From Pseudomonas vranovensis DSM 16006 (lineage in GTDB: Bacteria > Pseudomonadota > Gammaproteobacteria > Pseudomonadales > Pseudomonadaceae): a DNA stretch of 64,000 nt. The position numbers were made by a program, and so were the translations under genes. Of this stretch, positions 8,946 through 17,717 are shown one piece after another. The DNA is taken from assembly GCF_000425805.1 (NCBI RefSeq), contig NZ_AUED01000018.1, positions 1 to 64,000 of the forward strand, given 5' to 3'. Each line of letters begins with the position of its first letter. The stretch's first letter is position 1. A model generated the notes under the pieces. The model searched no databases. It saw only the letters and a list, made by a program, of their open reading frames with translations, and was not told where the DNA came from.

Positions 8946-9812
8946 TCAACGCTGATTGAAAGTACTCGTCTTTGGCTGTCCATACGCCTGGGTAATTCGA
9001 TCAATCACCATCGCCAGCGCCACGATCGCCAACCCGGCTTCAACGCCCTTGCCGACATTCAATGTCTGAATCCCCGCCAGCACATCCTCCCCCAGCCCTC
9101 GCGCGCCGATCATCGAGGCGACCACCACCATCGACAGGGCCATCATCACCGACTGGTTGAGCCCGGCCATGATGCTCGGCATGGCCAATGGCAGCATCAC
9201 CCGGCGCAGCCGCTGCCAGCGCCCGGCGCCGAGCCCCTTGGCGGCCTGGGTCAGGGACGGGTCGATCTGCGACAGGCCCAGTTCGGTCAGGCGGATCAGT
9301 GGCGGCAGGGCATAGATGAGGGTGGCGAAGATCGCCGGCACCTTGCCCAGCCCGAACAGCATCAACACCGGGATCAAATAGACGAAGCTGGGCAGCGTCT
9401 GCATGACGTCGAGTACCGGCATCATCAATCTGCGTGCCAGTGGTCGACTGGCCAACAGCACGCCGATGGGAACCCCGATGAGAATGCACAGGCCGGTACT
9501 GACCAGCACCAGGGCGCAGGTCTGCAGGAGTTTGTCCCACAGGCCGATCACGCCAATCAGAAACAGCAGGCCGGTCAGTACCAGGGCCCGCAGCAGGCTG
9601 CGACTGGCATGCCAGGTGAGCACGGCGACGATCAGCAGCAACAGCCACCAGGGCGTAGCGCGCAGCAGGGTTTCCAAGGCTACCAGCAGTTGCAGCAAAG
9701 CGTCGGAGACGCCGCGCAACTGATCGCCATAAGCGAGCACCAACCAGTCTACAAAGCGATTGACCTGGTCGGCGAATGAGACATGCAGCGACTGCGGGAA
9801 GCCTCCACTCAC
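8946..9812 (-). CDS. ABC transporter permease, glycine betaine/proline (ProW/OpuB) type
   Basis: An inner-membrane permease of about 288 residues with five to six hydrophobic segments. It carries an EAA-type loop (AAKGLGAGRWQRLRRVMLPLA) for contacting an ATPase, as in ProW and OpuAB. I place the start at the GTG at 9812 because it overlaps the upstream stop in GTGA, implying translational coupling; an in-frame ATG at 9863 would overlap the neighbour by over 50 bp. The partner binding protein precedes it, but no ATP-binding subunit follows. The ATPase must be supplied from elsewhere, or the system is incomplete. Confidence 0.88.
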   Translation of the reverse strand: MSGGFPQSLHVSFADQVNRFVDWLVLAYGDQLRGVSDALLQLLVALETLLRATPWWLLLLIVAVLTWHASRSLLRALVLTGLLFLIGVIGLWDKLLQTCALVLVSTGLCILIGVPIGVLLASRPLARRLMMPVLDVMQTLPSFVYLIPVLMLFGLGKVPAIFATLIYALPPLIRLTELGLSQIDPSLTQAAKGLGAGRWQRLRRVMLPLAMPSIMAGLNQSVMMALSMVVVASMIGARGLGEDVLAGIQTLNVGKGVEAGLAIVALAMVIDRITQAYGQPKTSTFNQR

Positions 9813-10819
9813 AGGCCGTCCTCTACTTTGCCGGCGACCTCGGCAGGCAGCCAGGCCTTCCACACATCAGGGTGATCCTTCATGAACGCCACTGCTGCAT
9901 CTCGCGGCGACTGGCGGCGCTCGCTCATGTGCGCCAGTGTCTTGTTGAGCGTGTCGATGGGCAGGTCGACCTTGGCGAAGCACTCGACCAGGTCCGGGTA
10001 CTGTTGCTTGAACGCGGCGGAAACGCCAATGGACAGCTTGGCAGGCAGCGACCGGCTGCCTTGTGGACTAGGGTTGCTGGCGTCGGTCAGGGTCTTCCAG
10101 GCCTGTTCGCTGAACGGCGGTTCTTCAAGGCGTACCAGCGCGAAACGGCCCATCAGCGGGGTGGGCGACCAGTAATAGAACAGCACCGGTTTACCGCGGC
10201 GGATCGACGAAGTGATCTCGGCGTCGAGGGCTGCACCGGAGCCGCTGCGAAAGTTCACATACAGATCGTCGAGGCCATAGGCCTTGAGCTTTTGGCTGTT
10301 GACCGTCTCGGAGGTCCAGCCGCTGGGGCTGTTGAGGAAGCGGCCTTTTGCCGGAGCTTCCGGGTCGCTGAAAACCTTGGCATAGCGTTTGAGGTCGGTG
10401 ACTGACCTGAGGTCCGGGGCCAGCGCTTCGATCCCGCGCCCGGCATCGCCCTTGATCACGTATTCGGGTACATACCAGCCTTCATCGGCGTTCTTCACCG
10501 TGTCACCGAGGGCGAACACCTGGCCGGCCTGCTCGGCCCTTATCCAGGCCGGGCTGCGGCCGGCCCATTCTTCGCCGATGACCTGAATGTCGTTGCGGGC
10601 CAGGGCCACCTCCATGCTGACGGTGCTGCCGGGCAGGGTGTCGGTGGAATAGCCGTAACCTTTCTCGACGATCAGGCGCAGGATTTCGGTGGTCAGGCTC
10701 CCGCTTTCCCAGGTGATGTCACCGAACAGGATGGGTTTGGAGGTGTTGGCGGCATGGCTTGGGCTGATCAGGCCCAGGGTCAGCAGTACGCTGCCCACCA
10801 GGGAGATAAGTCGATTCAT
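9809..10819 (-). CDS. Glycine betaine/choline-type ABC transporter substrate-binding protein
   Basis: A periplasmic binding protein of about 336 residues with a signal peptide ending ISPSHA-AN. It belongs to the OpuAC/ProX fold: FGDITWESGSLTTEIL, GYGYSTDTLPGSTVSMEVAL and the aromatic-rich VLFYYWSPTPLM are characteristic of quaternary-amine-binding cages. The start at 10819 (MNRLIS) is preceded by GAGG; an upstream in-frame ATG gives a non-signal extension. It overlaps the permease gene by four bases. A REP-like palindrome pair lies upstream. Confidence 0.9.
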   Translation of the reverse strand: MNRLISLVGSVLLTLGLISPSHAANTSKPILFGDITWESGSLTTEILRLIVEKGYGYSTDTLPGSTVSMEVALARNDIQVIGEEWAGRSPAWIRAEQAGQVFALGDTVKNADEGWYVPEYVIKGDAGRGIEALAPDLRSVTDLKRYAKVFSDPEAPAKGRFLNSPSGWTSETVNSQKLKAYGLDDLYVNFRSGSGAALDAEITSSIRRGKPVLFYYWSPTPLMGRFALVRLEEPPFSEQAWKTLTDASNPSPQGSRSLPAKLSIGVSAAFKQQYPDLVECFAKVDLPIDTLNKTLAHMSERRQSPRDAAVAFMKDHPDVWKAWLPAEVAGKVEDGL

Positions 10820-10861
10820 CGTGCCTCGCTCGCAGGGCAATGGAGTCTGGCAAGTGTAGTC

Positions 10862-10965
10862 GCTGCCGCCAGGCTGCGATCGGGCGTGAAACGGCCGTCA
10901 TTCAGGCCCGTCGAGGTGACTGGATGACGACTGCTGAGGGGTCGATCGCAGCCTGGCGGCAGCGG
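10862..10965. repeat. REP-like inverted pair (BIME)
   Basis: Two arms of 22 bp are exact inverted copies (10862-10883 and 10944-10965), separated by 60 bp. The arm core GCTGCCGCCAGGCTGCGATC recurs with variations at 21977, 24858, 51575 and 62248. This is the organisation of Pseudomonas REP doublets. It fills the gap between the chemoreceptor gene and the betaine-binding protein gene. Confidence 0.75.
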
Positions 10966-10976
10966 CTGCCACGCGC

Positions 10977-13124
10977 TTACACGCGGAACTGGTCCATCAA
11001 CCCCTGCTGCTGGTTGGCCAGGCTGTTGAGCGACTGGCTGACCCGCGCCGATTCGTTGGCCTGTTCCGACAGCGACTCGGTCACATCGCGAATGGTCGCG
11101 ACGTTGTTGTTGATTTCCTCGGCCACAGCACTCTGCTCCTCGGCGGCGCTGGCGATCTGCAGGTTCATGTCGTTGATCACGGTAACGGCATCACCAATCT
11201 GCTGCAGGGCGGTAACCGCCTGGCCCACTTGCTCGACACTGCCCTGGGCCTGGCGATGGCTGCTGTCCATCGCACCGACCACGTCGCGGGTGCCCGCTTG
11301 CAGTTCTTCGATCACCTGGCGGGTTTCTTCCACCGACTCCTGGGTACGGCGGGCCAGGTTGCGTACCTCATCGGCGACCACGGCAAAACCGCGGCCCGCT
11401 TCACCGGCGCGAGCGGCTTCGATGGCTGCGTTGAGGGCCAGGAGGTTGGTCTGTTCGGCGATGGAGCGGATCACCTCCAGCACCGAGCCGATTTTCTCGC
11501 TGTTCTCGGCCAGGCCTTCTACCTGGCTCATGGCCGTGCTCATGTCGGCGGCCAGGGTGTCGATGCTGGTAGTGGTGCGGTCGATCACCGCCAGGCCCTG
11601 GCGCGTGGCCTGGTCGGCATCGCGGGCTGCCTGCGCTGCTTGCGCGGCGCTGCGGGCGACATCCTGGGCAGTGGCGCTCATTTCATGGGAAGCGGTAGCC
11701 ACCTGGTCGACCTGGCGGTACTGCTGCTCCATGCCGGCGCTGGTCTGGGTGGCAATTGCCGAGGATTGGTCGGCGGTGTCGCGCGCCGCCTGCACCGAGC
11801 GTTTGACCTCGGCAATGGTCGGCTGCAGTTTGTCCAGGAAGCGGTTGAACCAGCCAGCCAACTCGCCCAGTTCATCGCGTTTGTCGTAGTGCAGGCGACG
11901 GGTCAGGTCGCCTTCGCCGCTGGCGATGTCCTTGAGCATGTCAGCCACACCGAGGATCGGCCGGGTCACGCCACGGGCCATCAGCCAGATCAGCAGCAGG
12001 CCGACGACGGCCGCCAGTCCACCCAGGCCCAGTTCGATCAGCATGCCGCTGGTGTTGCTCCGGTCGAGCTCTTGCTTGAGTGCTTCGGCCGGACCGGTCA
12101 GGGCACTCTCCGGTACATCGAGCAACACGCCCCAGGCCTTGCCGCCGGGAATTGGGGCAAAGGAAGCCAGCACTTTGAGGCGCTGCTCATGGTGGATGCT
12201 GTGCAGTGGAATGCTGTCGGCCAGCAGGCGTACCAGCTCGGCGCCTTTGTCGCGGTCTACCTGGTCAAAGCGCTGGGCCAGTTTGCCGGCATCCGGGCTG
12301 TAGCCCGCCAGCAGGCCCGCCGGGCTCAAAATGCTGACGTGTGTCTGGCCCTGGTACAGGTTGCGGCTGGCCTGTTGGCTCATGGCCTGAAGGCTGTTGA
12401 GGTTGATGTCGATGGACAGGGTGGCGACGACCTTGTCGGCCACCATCAGCGGGAACACGATACTGGTCATCAGTACCTGCTGGCCGTCGATCGCGTAGAA
12501 GTAGGGCTCGATCACGCACGTCTTGCGCGTGGTGCGCGGGCACACCGACCAGAAGTTGGCGGGCTCGCCGCTGGGGCCGATGCTGGTATCGGCAAGGTCA
12601 TGCTCGGGCAGGGCCATGGAGGTGAGCTGGCCCGGGGTCGGTTGCGACCAGTACAGGGCAAAGCGGCCTTTTTCGTTACTGCCCAGTTCCTCTTGATTGG
12701 CGAACAGTTCGTCCTTGTTGTCCAAGGCATTGGGCTCGAATACCAGTGACAGGCCGAGCAAGTCAGGATTGGCCTGCAAGGCTGCGCGTACCTGGCGGGT
12801 CAAATCTTCGCGCAGGTCGAAGGCGTCGAGAAAACGCTTCTCGGCCTGTTCACGCAAGAACAGTACCTGCCGGGAAAAGCCGGCACCGTACTGGTAGGCA
12901 TCCATGAATTGGCGGCGGATGTTCAGGGCCTGGACTTCGCCCTGGGATTCGATGCGTCCCTGGGCCGCTTCGGTCAGCATGTGCATGCTGCTGGCCTTCA
13001 CCAGTTCCGAGCTGTGCTCCATGCGGTACAGCGAAAGGCCCACCAGCAGTGTGACAATGCTGGCCAGGCACAAGCCCGCCAACAGGGTGATCTTCCACTG
13101 AATGGACAGTTGTCTGAAAGGCAT
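10977..13124 (-). CDS. Methyl-accepting chemotaxis protein with large periplasmic sensor
   Basis: A chemoreceptor of about 715 residues. TM1 follows [13 protein letters not shown], then a periplasmic domain of about 330 residues (dCACHE-like by size), then TM2 ([21 protein letters not shown]), a HAMP domain, and the coiled-coil signalling domain. The signalling hairpin tip is standard: [20 protein letters not shown] and [17 protein letters not shown]. The start at 13124 (MPFRQ) puts TM1 in the normal place; the in-frame ATG at 13196 adds an atypical leader. The ligand is unknown. It lies upstream of a betaine-type uptake pair, which hints at a shared interest in amines without proof. Confidence 0.92.
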   Translation of the reverse strand: MPFRQLSIQWKITLLAGLCLASIVTLLVGLSLYRMEHSSELVKASSMHMLTEAAQGRIESQGEVQALNIRRQFMDAYQYGAGFSRQVLFLREQAEKRFLDAFDLREDLTRQVRAALQANPDLLGLSLVFEPNALDNKDELFANQEELGSNEKGRFALYWSQPTPGQLTSMALPEHDLADTSIGPSGEPANFWSVCPRTTRKTCVIEPYFYAIDGQQVLMTSIVFPLMVADKVVATLSIDINLNSLQAMSQQASRNLYQGQTHVSILSPAGLLAGYSPDAGKLAQRFDQVDRDKGAELVRLLADSIPLHSIHHEQRLKVLASFAPIPGGKAWGVLLDVPESALTGPAEALKQELDRSNTSGMLIELGLGGLAAVVGLLLIWLMARGVTRPILGVADMLKDIASGEGDLTRRLHYDKRDELGELAGWFNRFLDKLQPTIAEVKRSVQAARDTADQSSAIATQTSAGMEQQYRQVDQVATASHEMSATAQDVARSAAQAAQAARDADQATRQGLAVIDRTTTSIDTLAADMSTAMSQVEGLAENSEKIGSVLEVIRSIAEQTNLLALNAAIEAARAGEAGRGFAVVADEVRNLARRTQESVEETRQVIEELQAGTRDVVGAMDSSHRQAQGSVEQVGQAVTALQQIGDAVTVINDMNLQIASAAEEQSAVAEEINNNVATIRDVTESLSEQANESARVSQSLNSLANQQQGLMDQFRV

Positions 13125-13382
13125 GGCGAAGTCCCTTGATTCTGAAAGTCTGAGGCTGCGGAGGTTATCGGCCGGATATCCCGCTTCTTTATTCAAACGT
13201 TCAATTCAATTGCGTCGTTTTCGTTCACCCAGACGACACCCGTCCAACGCTTGACTTTGACAAGCGCGAGGGGGTGCTTCAGAGTGTGCGCCCTCCATAA
13301 AAATACCCGTCGTTCGGCCACTGCCCCGAGCAGTCTGTTGCCGAATCGGTCGCTTTTTGTCTGGTTTCTAGAGGTCACAGGA

Positions 13383-14702
13383 ATGAATGCAGTAATTGCC
13401 GCGGTCGGCATCATGCTGATATTGAGTCTGTCCCGCGTGCATGTGGTGATCGCCCTGATCGTCGGCGCGCTGGCCGGTGGGCTGGTGGGTGGCCTGGGTA
13501 TCGAAGGTACGCTCAAGGCGTTCAATGGCGGCCTGGGCGGCGGTGCCACCGTGGCGTTGTCCTATGCCTTGCTCGGGGCGTTTGCCGTGGCCATTGCCAA
13601 GTCCGGCATGGCTCATGCCCTGGCCGATCGCATTCTGACAATGGTCGACCGCCAGGGGCACGACTCGACCGCCAAGGTCAAATGGCTGCTGATCGGCCTG
13701 TTGCTGGTGGTGGCGATTTCGTCGCAGAACATCCTGCCGATCCACATCGCCTTCATTCCGCTGCTGGTGCCGCCACTGCTATATGTGCTGACCAAGCTGC
13801 AGCTGGACCGACGCCTGATTGCCTGCGTCATGACCTTCGGCCTGATCACCCCGTACATGTTCCTGCCAGTGGGCTTTGGCAACATCTTCCTCAATGAAAT
13901 CCTGCTGGCCAACGTCAGCCGCAGCGGGGTGGATGTCAGCGGCGTCAATGTTACCCATGCCATGGCGATCCCGGCGGCGGGGATGCTCTTCGGCCTGCTG
14001 GTGGCGGTGCTGTTCAGCTACCGGAAAAAACGCGTCTACGATCTTGAGAAAATCGAGAAGGTCGAGCAGGTGTCGGTGCGCTACAACCCGCTGACCTTGC
14101 TGGTGGCCGGCGTGGCCATTGCCGCGGCGTTCGTCATTCAGCTGTGGCTGGACTCGATGATCATCGGTGCCATGGCGGGCTTCCTGATTTTCTCGGTGTC
14201 GGGGATCGTGCGCTGGAAAGAAACCGACGACCTGTTCACCGAAGGCATGAAGATGATGGCCATGATCGGCTTCATCATGATTGCGGCCTCAGGCTTTGCC
14301 GAAGTGATGAAGGCCACCGGTGAGGTCAAGAGCCTGGTCGAGGCTTCGGCTGCGTGGATCAACCACAGCAAGGGCGTTGGCGCACTGCTGATGCTGCTGG
14401 TGGGTTTGTTGGTGACCATGGGCATCGGTTCGTCGTTCTCTACCGTACCGATCCTGGCCGCGATCTTCGTGCCGCTGTGCGTGCAACTGGGCTTCGACCC
14501 GGTGGCCACCGTGTGTATCGTCGGTACCGCGGGCGCCCTGGGGGATGCCGGCTCGCCGGCCTCGGACTCGACCCTCGGTCCGACCTCGGGCCTGAACGTC
14601 GACGGCCAGCATCACCACATCTGGGACACCGTGGTACCGACCTTCATCCACTACAACCTGCCGTTGCTGGCGTTCGGTTGGCTGGCGGCAATGATGCTCT
14701 AG
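13383..14702 (+). CDS. Na+/H+ antiporter family protein (YuiF/NhaC-like)
   Basis: A membrane protein of 439 residues with about 12 hydrophobic segments, spread evenly over its length. It shows NhaC/ion-transporter superfamily features, with [17 protein letters not shown] and [19 protein letters not shown] near the C-terminus. It probably exchanges Na+ and H+ or carries a small organic ion. The ATG at 13383 is preceded by CACAGGA; upstream in-frame sequence is not membrane-like. A hairpin follows the stop and reaches into the 3' end of the convergent FecR gene. Confidence 0.82.
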   Translation: MNAVIAAVGIMLILSLSRVHVVIALIVGALAGGLVGGLGIEGTLKAFNGGLGGGATVALSYALLGAFAVAIAKSGMAHALADRILTMVDRQGHDSTAKVKWLLIGLLLVVAISSQNILPIHIAFIPLLVPPLLYVLTKLQLDRRLIACVMTFGLITPYMFLPVGFGNIFLNEILLANVSRSGVDVSGVNVTHAMAIPAAGMLFGLLVAVLFSYRKKRVYDLEKIEKVEQVSVRYNPLTLLVAGVAIAAAFVIQLWLDSMIIGAMAGFLIFSVSGIVRWKETDDLFTEGMKMMAMIGFIMIAASGFAEVMKATGEVKSLVEASAAWINHSKGVGALLMLLVGLLVTMGIGSSFSTVPILAAIFVPLCVQLGFDPVATVCIVGTAGALGDAGSPASDSTLGPTSGLNVDGQHHHIWDTVVPTFIHYNLPLLAFGWLAAMML

Positions 14703-14709
14703 GGGAAAA

Positions 14710-14738
14710 GCGGGGTTGGGCGCAAGGCTCAACCCCGC
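14710..14738. terminator. Hairpin between convergent genes
   Basis: GCGGGGTTG (14710-14718) pairs with CAACCCCGC (14730-14738) around an 11-base loop. It sits just after the antiporter stop and covers the last codons of the convergent FecR gene. No T run is present, so it may act as a two-way stem rather than a textbook terminator. Confidence 0.5.
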
Positions 14739-15736
14739 GAAGGTGGCGGCGAGATGCGGTTCAGCACCATGTTGCCCTGCTTGTTGCGCGTCAGGTAGAC
14801 CGGCAACACCTTGGGCAGGTTGCCCACCAGGCGGTTGATCTGGGCAGTGTCATACACGCCGCTGATGCGAATGTTGCCGATGCTCTCGTCGGCCAGCAGC
14901 AACGGCTTTTCCAGGTAGCGATTGATCTGTGGCAGAGCCTGCTCGAGGCTCAGGTTGTCGAGGATCAACTTGCCATTGCGCCAGGACAGACTGGTGTCCT
15001 GGGCGTAGGTCTGGCTCAAATGCGGCTCGTAGTCGCCGGCCTGGTAGCTGGCCTGCATGCCCGGGACCAGGCGGTAGCCGCCCTCGGTATCCTGGCTGTT
15101 GCTGTCGACCAGTACCGAGCCTTCGACCAGGGTCACCTTGACCCGATCCTCATACTTCCACACGTTGAACTGGGTACCGGTGACTCGGGTCTGGCCGTTG
15201 GCCGCATGCACGATGAACGGGTGCTGACTATCGTGTCGGACCTTGAAGAAGGCCTCGCCCTTGATCAGCGTGACCCGGCGTTCGCCCTTGTAGTTGCTAT
15301 AGCGCAATTCGCTGCCCAGGTTCAGTTCGACCTCGCTGCCATCCTCGAGCACGGCATGAGTGATTGTATTGGTGCTTTCCAGGTGCTGGTAGCTGTTGGG
15401 CAGCCAACCTTGCTCCCAGCCGATCCAGGCGCCTGCGGGCAAGGCCGCCAGGGCAATGGCGGCAGCCAAGGCGTAGTGGCGCCAAGTGCTGCGCCGACGC
15501 TCGGAGTGGGTGATGACATTGCTTGCCACAGCCGGGCGCGGGAGATGGTCGGCGGTGTGCCAGATCTCCAGCATTGCCTGGTATTCCTGGGCGTGCAGCG
15601 GGTTTGCGGCCAGCCATTGCCCGAAGGCCTGGTGTTCAGCTGCCGTGCAATCTCCAGCCTGAAGGCGCAGGCACCACTGCGCGGCGGCATCGGTGATGGC
15701 ATCGTGATCGTCGGCGCTGAGGCTGGTGTGGTTCAT
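14729..15736 (-). CDS. FecR-family transmembrane sensor, without adjacent sigma factor
   Basis: A 335-residue anti-sigma/sensor protein. The N-terminal cytoplasmic DUF4880 region (about 10-60, with AAQWCLRLQAGDCTAAEHQAF) would bind an ECF sigma factor. One TM (about 88-105) is followed by the periplasmic FecR domain (DGSEVELNLGSELRY, RVTLIKGEAFFKV, VTGTQFNV). The C-terminal STN-like part (LSLEQALPQINRYLEKPL) contacts receptor signalling domains. No fecI-like gene or receptor lies next to it, unlike the complete set at 23426-27458. It may partner with a distant sigma factor. Confidence 0.9.
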   Translation of the reverse strand: MNHTSLSADDHDAITDAAAQWCLRLQAGDCTAAEHQAFGQWLAANPLHAQEYQAMLEIWHTADHLPRPAVASNVITHSERRRSTWRHYALAAAIALAALPAGAWIGWEQGWLPNSYQHLESTNTITHAVLEDGSEVELNLGSELRYSNYKGERRVTLIKGEAFFKVRHDSQHPFIVHAANGQTRVTGTQFNVWKYEDRVKVTLVEGSVLVDSNSQDTEGGYRLVPGMQASYQAGDYEPHLSQTYAQDTSLSWRNGKLILDNLSLEQALPQINRYLEKPLLLADESIGNIRISGVYDTAQINRLVGNLPKVLPVYLTRNKQGNMVLNRISPPPSRG

Positions 15737-15869
15737 CGAGGCTCCCGGTTTTGCCCATTCTAACCTTGCAGGGCTGGGGGCGAGAACCGAGATAATGGCG
15801 AATAACTATCAGTCAAAGAAAGTCATTGCAGAATAATCGTGCAAAAACATCGAATTCGCAGCTATTTCG

Positions 15870-15912
15870 CCAGCCATCGGTGCGATAGCGACACTATCGC
15901 ACCGATGGCTGG
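15870..15912. terminator. Perfect 19-bp inverted repeat, likely terminator of the acyl-CoA dehydrogenase operon
   Basis: Two exact 19-bp arms (15870-15888 and 15894-15912) flank the loop CGACA. It begins 13 bp after the acyl-CoA dehydrogenase stop on the minus strand. The stem is unusually long for a terminator and has no T run, so a protein-binding or REP-like role is also possible. Confidence 0.55.
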
Positions 15913-15924
15913 CCGTGATGAAGC

Positions 15925-17694
15925 TCAGAACTGTTCGGCTGCGAGGCCAAACAGTGCGGTGCTGCCCGCTCGGATGCTGGCCTGAAGCGACAAGGTGCGC
16001 GGCAGCAGGCGGGCAAAGAAAAACGCCGCACTGGCCCGTTTGGCTTCATAGAACGCCCGGTCCTGCTCCAGATGTTCACTGGCCACGGCCTCCATGCGTG
16101 CCCACATGTAGGCGTAAGCCACATAACCGAACACCTGCAGGTACTCCACCGATGCCGCGCCGATTGCGTTCGGGTCCTTTACGGCCTGTTCGCACAACCA
16201 TTGACTGAGGCTTTCCAGCTCGGCCACGGCCGTGAGCAAGGGGTCGCGATAGGGTGTCCGGCCTTCGCAGAAGCTGCGGACCTGGACGGTGAACTCGGCC
16301 AGGGCCTTGCCGCCATCAGCTACCACCTTGCGCCCGAGCAGGTCCAGGGCCTGGATGCCGTTGGTGCCTTCGTAGATCTGGGCGATACGCACGTCGCGCA
16401 CCAATTGCTCCTGGCCCCATTCGCGAATGTAGCCGTGGCCGCCGAACACCTGCTGACCGAGCACACAGCTTTCCAGGCCGTTGTCGGTAAAGAACGCCTT
16501 GGCCACTGGCGTCAAAAGTGCCACCTGACGTTGTGCGGCTTCACGCTCTTCGGGTGCCTCGGCGTACTTGGCAATATCCAATTGCTGGCCGACGTAGGTG
16601 GCAAACGCGCGACCGCCTTCGGTCAGGGTGCGCATGGTCAGCAGCATGCGGCGCACATCGGCGTGGACGATGATCGGGTCGGCGATCTTCTCCCGTGCCT
16701 GTGGGCCGCTGGCGGCGCGACTTTGCAGGCGGTCCTGGGCATAACGGGCGGCGTTCTGGTACGACGCCTCGGCGCAGCCGATGCCCTGGATACCGATGGA
16801 CAGGCGCTCGTAGTTCATCATCGTGAACATGGCAGCCAACCCGCGATTGGGTTCACCGATCAGGTAGCCGGTGGCACCGTCGAAGTTCATCACGCAGGTG
16901 GCCGAGGCCTTGATGCCCATCTTGTGTTCGAGCGAACCACAGTGAGCCGGGTTGCGCTCGCCCAGGGTACCGTCGGCATTGACCAGGAACTTGGGTACCA
17001 GGAACAGCGAGATGCCCTTGGGCCCGGCCGGGGCGTCCGGCAGTTTGGCCAGCACCAGGTGGATGATGTTCTCGGTCAGATCCTGCTCGCCACCGGTGAT
17101 GAAAATCTTGGTGCCACTGATCCGGTAGCTGCCATCGGCATGAGGTTCTGCCTTGGTGCGAATGATCCCCAGGTCAGTGCCGGCATGGGGTTCGGTCAGG
17201 CACATGGTGCCGGCCCACTGGCCGCTGTACAGCGCCGGCAGGTAGGCCGCCTTGAGTTCGTCGCTGGCGTGGGCGTCGAGGGCCAGGCAGGTACCGGCGC
17301 TCAGGGCCGAATACAGGCTGAAGCTGCAGTTGGCGGCATAGAGCATTTCCTCGAACTGCACCGCGAGCATTTTCGGCATGCCCAGGCCGCCGTGCTCCGG
17401 GTTGCCGGCAAGACCGACCCAGCCGCCTTCGCGGTAGGTCTGCCAGGCCTGGGCAAAGCCCTCGGGGGTGCGTACCTGGCCTGCATCGAACGATACGCCC
17501 TGTTCGTCACCACTGCGGTTGAGCGGGGCGATCAATTGGCCAGTGATTTTCGCCGCTTCTTCAAGGATGGCATCGGCGGTGTCGGCATCCACCCGTTCGG
17601 CCAGGGCCGGCAGGCGTGCCCACAGGGCCGGGCCCTGGAACACTTCGTGGAGCACAAAACGCATGTCGCGCAGGGGAGCATTGAATTCAGGCAT
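15925..17694 (-). CDS. Acyl-CoA dehydrogenase, long form with C-terminal extension
   Basis: A 589-residue FAD-dependent acyl-CoA dehydrogenase for the first step of beta-oxidation. The middle domain has TMCLTEPHAGTDLG and ITGGEQDLTENIIHLVLA; the C-terminal flavin domain has VFGGHGYIREWGQEQLVRDVRIAQIYEGTNGIQALDL (two adjoining motifs). The extra 100-200 residues place it in the longer class (PA0506/FadE1-type in P. aeruginosa, from memory). It starts 23 bp after the end of an acyl-CoA synthetase gene. The two therefore form an activation-plus-oxidation operon. Chain-length preference cannot be read from sequence. Confidence 0.92.
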   Translation of the reverse strand: MPEFNAPLRDMRFVLHEVFQGPALWARLPALAERVDADTADAILEEAAKITGQLIAPLNRSGDEQGVSFDAGQVRTPEGFAQAWQTYREGGWVGLAGNPEHGGLGMPKMLAVQFEEMLYAANCSFSLYSALSAGTCLALDAHASDELKAAYLPALYSGQWAGTMCLTEPHAGTDLGIIRTKAEPHADGSYRISGTKIFITGGEQDLTENIIHLVLAKLPDAPAGPKGISLFLVPKFLVNADGTLGERNPAHCGSLEHKMGIKASATCVMNFDGATGYLIGEPNRGLAAMFTMMNYERLSIGIQGIGCAEASYQNAARYAQDRLQSRAASGPQAREKIADPIIVHADVRRMLLTMRTLTEGGRAFATYVGQQLDIAKYAEAPEEREAAQRQVALLTPVAKAFFTDNGLESCVLGQQVFGGHGYIREWGQEQLVRDVRIAQIYEGTNGIQALDLLGRKVVADGGKALAEFTVQVRSFCEGRTPYRDPLLTAVAELESLSQWLCEQAVKDPNAIGAASVEYLQVFGYVAYAYMWARMEAVASEHLEQDRAFYEAKRASAAFFFARLLPRTLSLQASIRAGSTALFGLAAEQF

Positions 17695-17717
17695 GGGGAT
17701 CTCGCATCAAAAGGGGG

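Noticed and set aside
15737..15869. Fur box before the orphan fecR
   Set aside because: The best alignment matched only about 9 of 19 consensus positions, near chance in an AT-rich segment.
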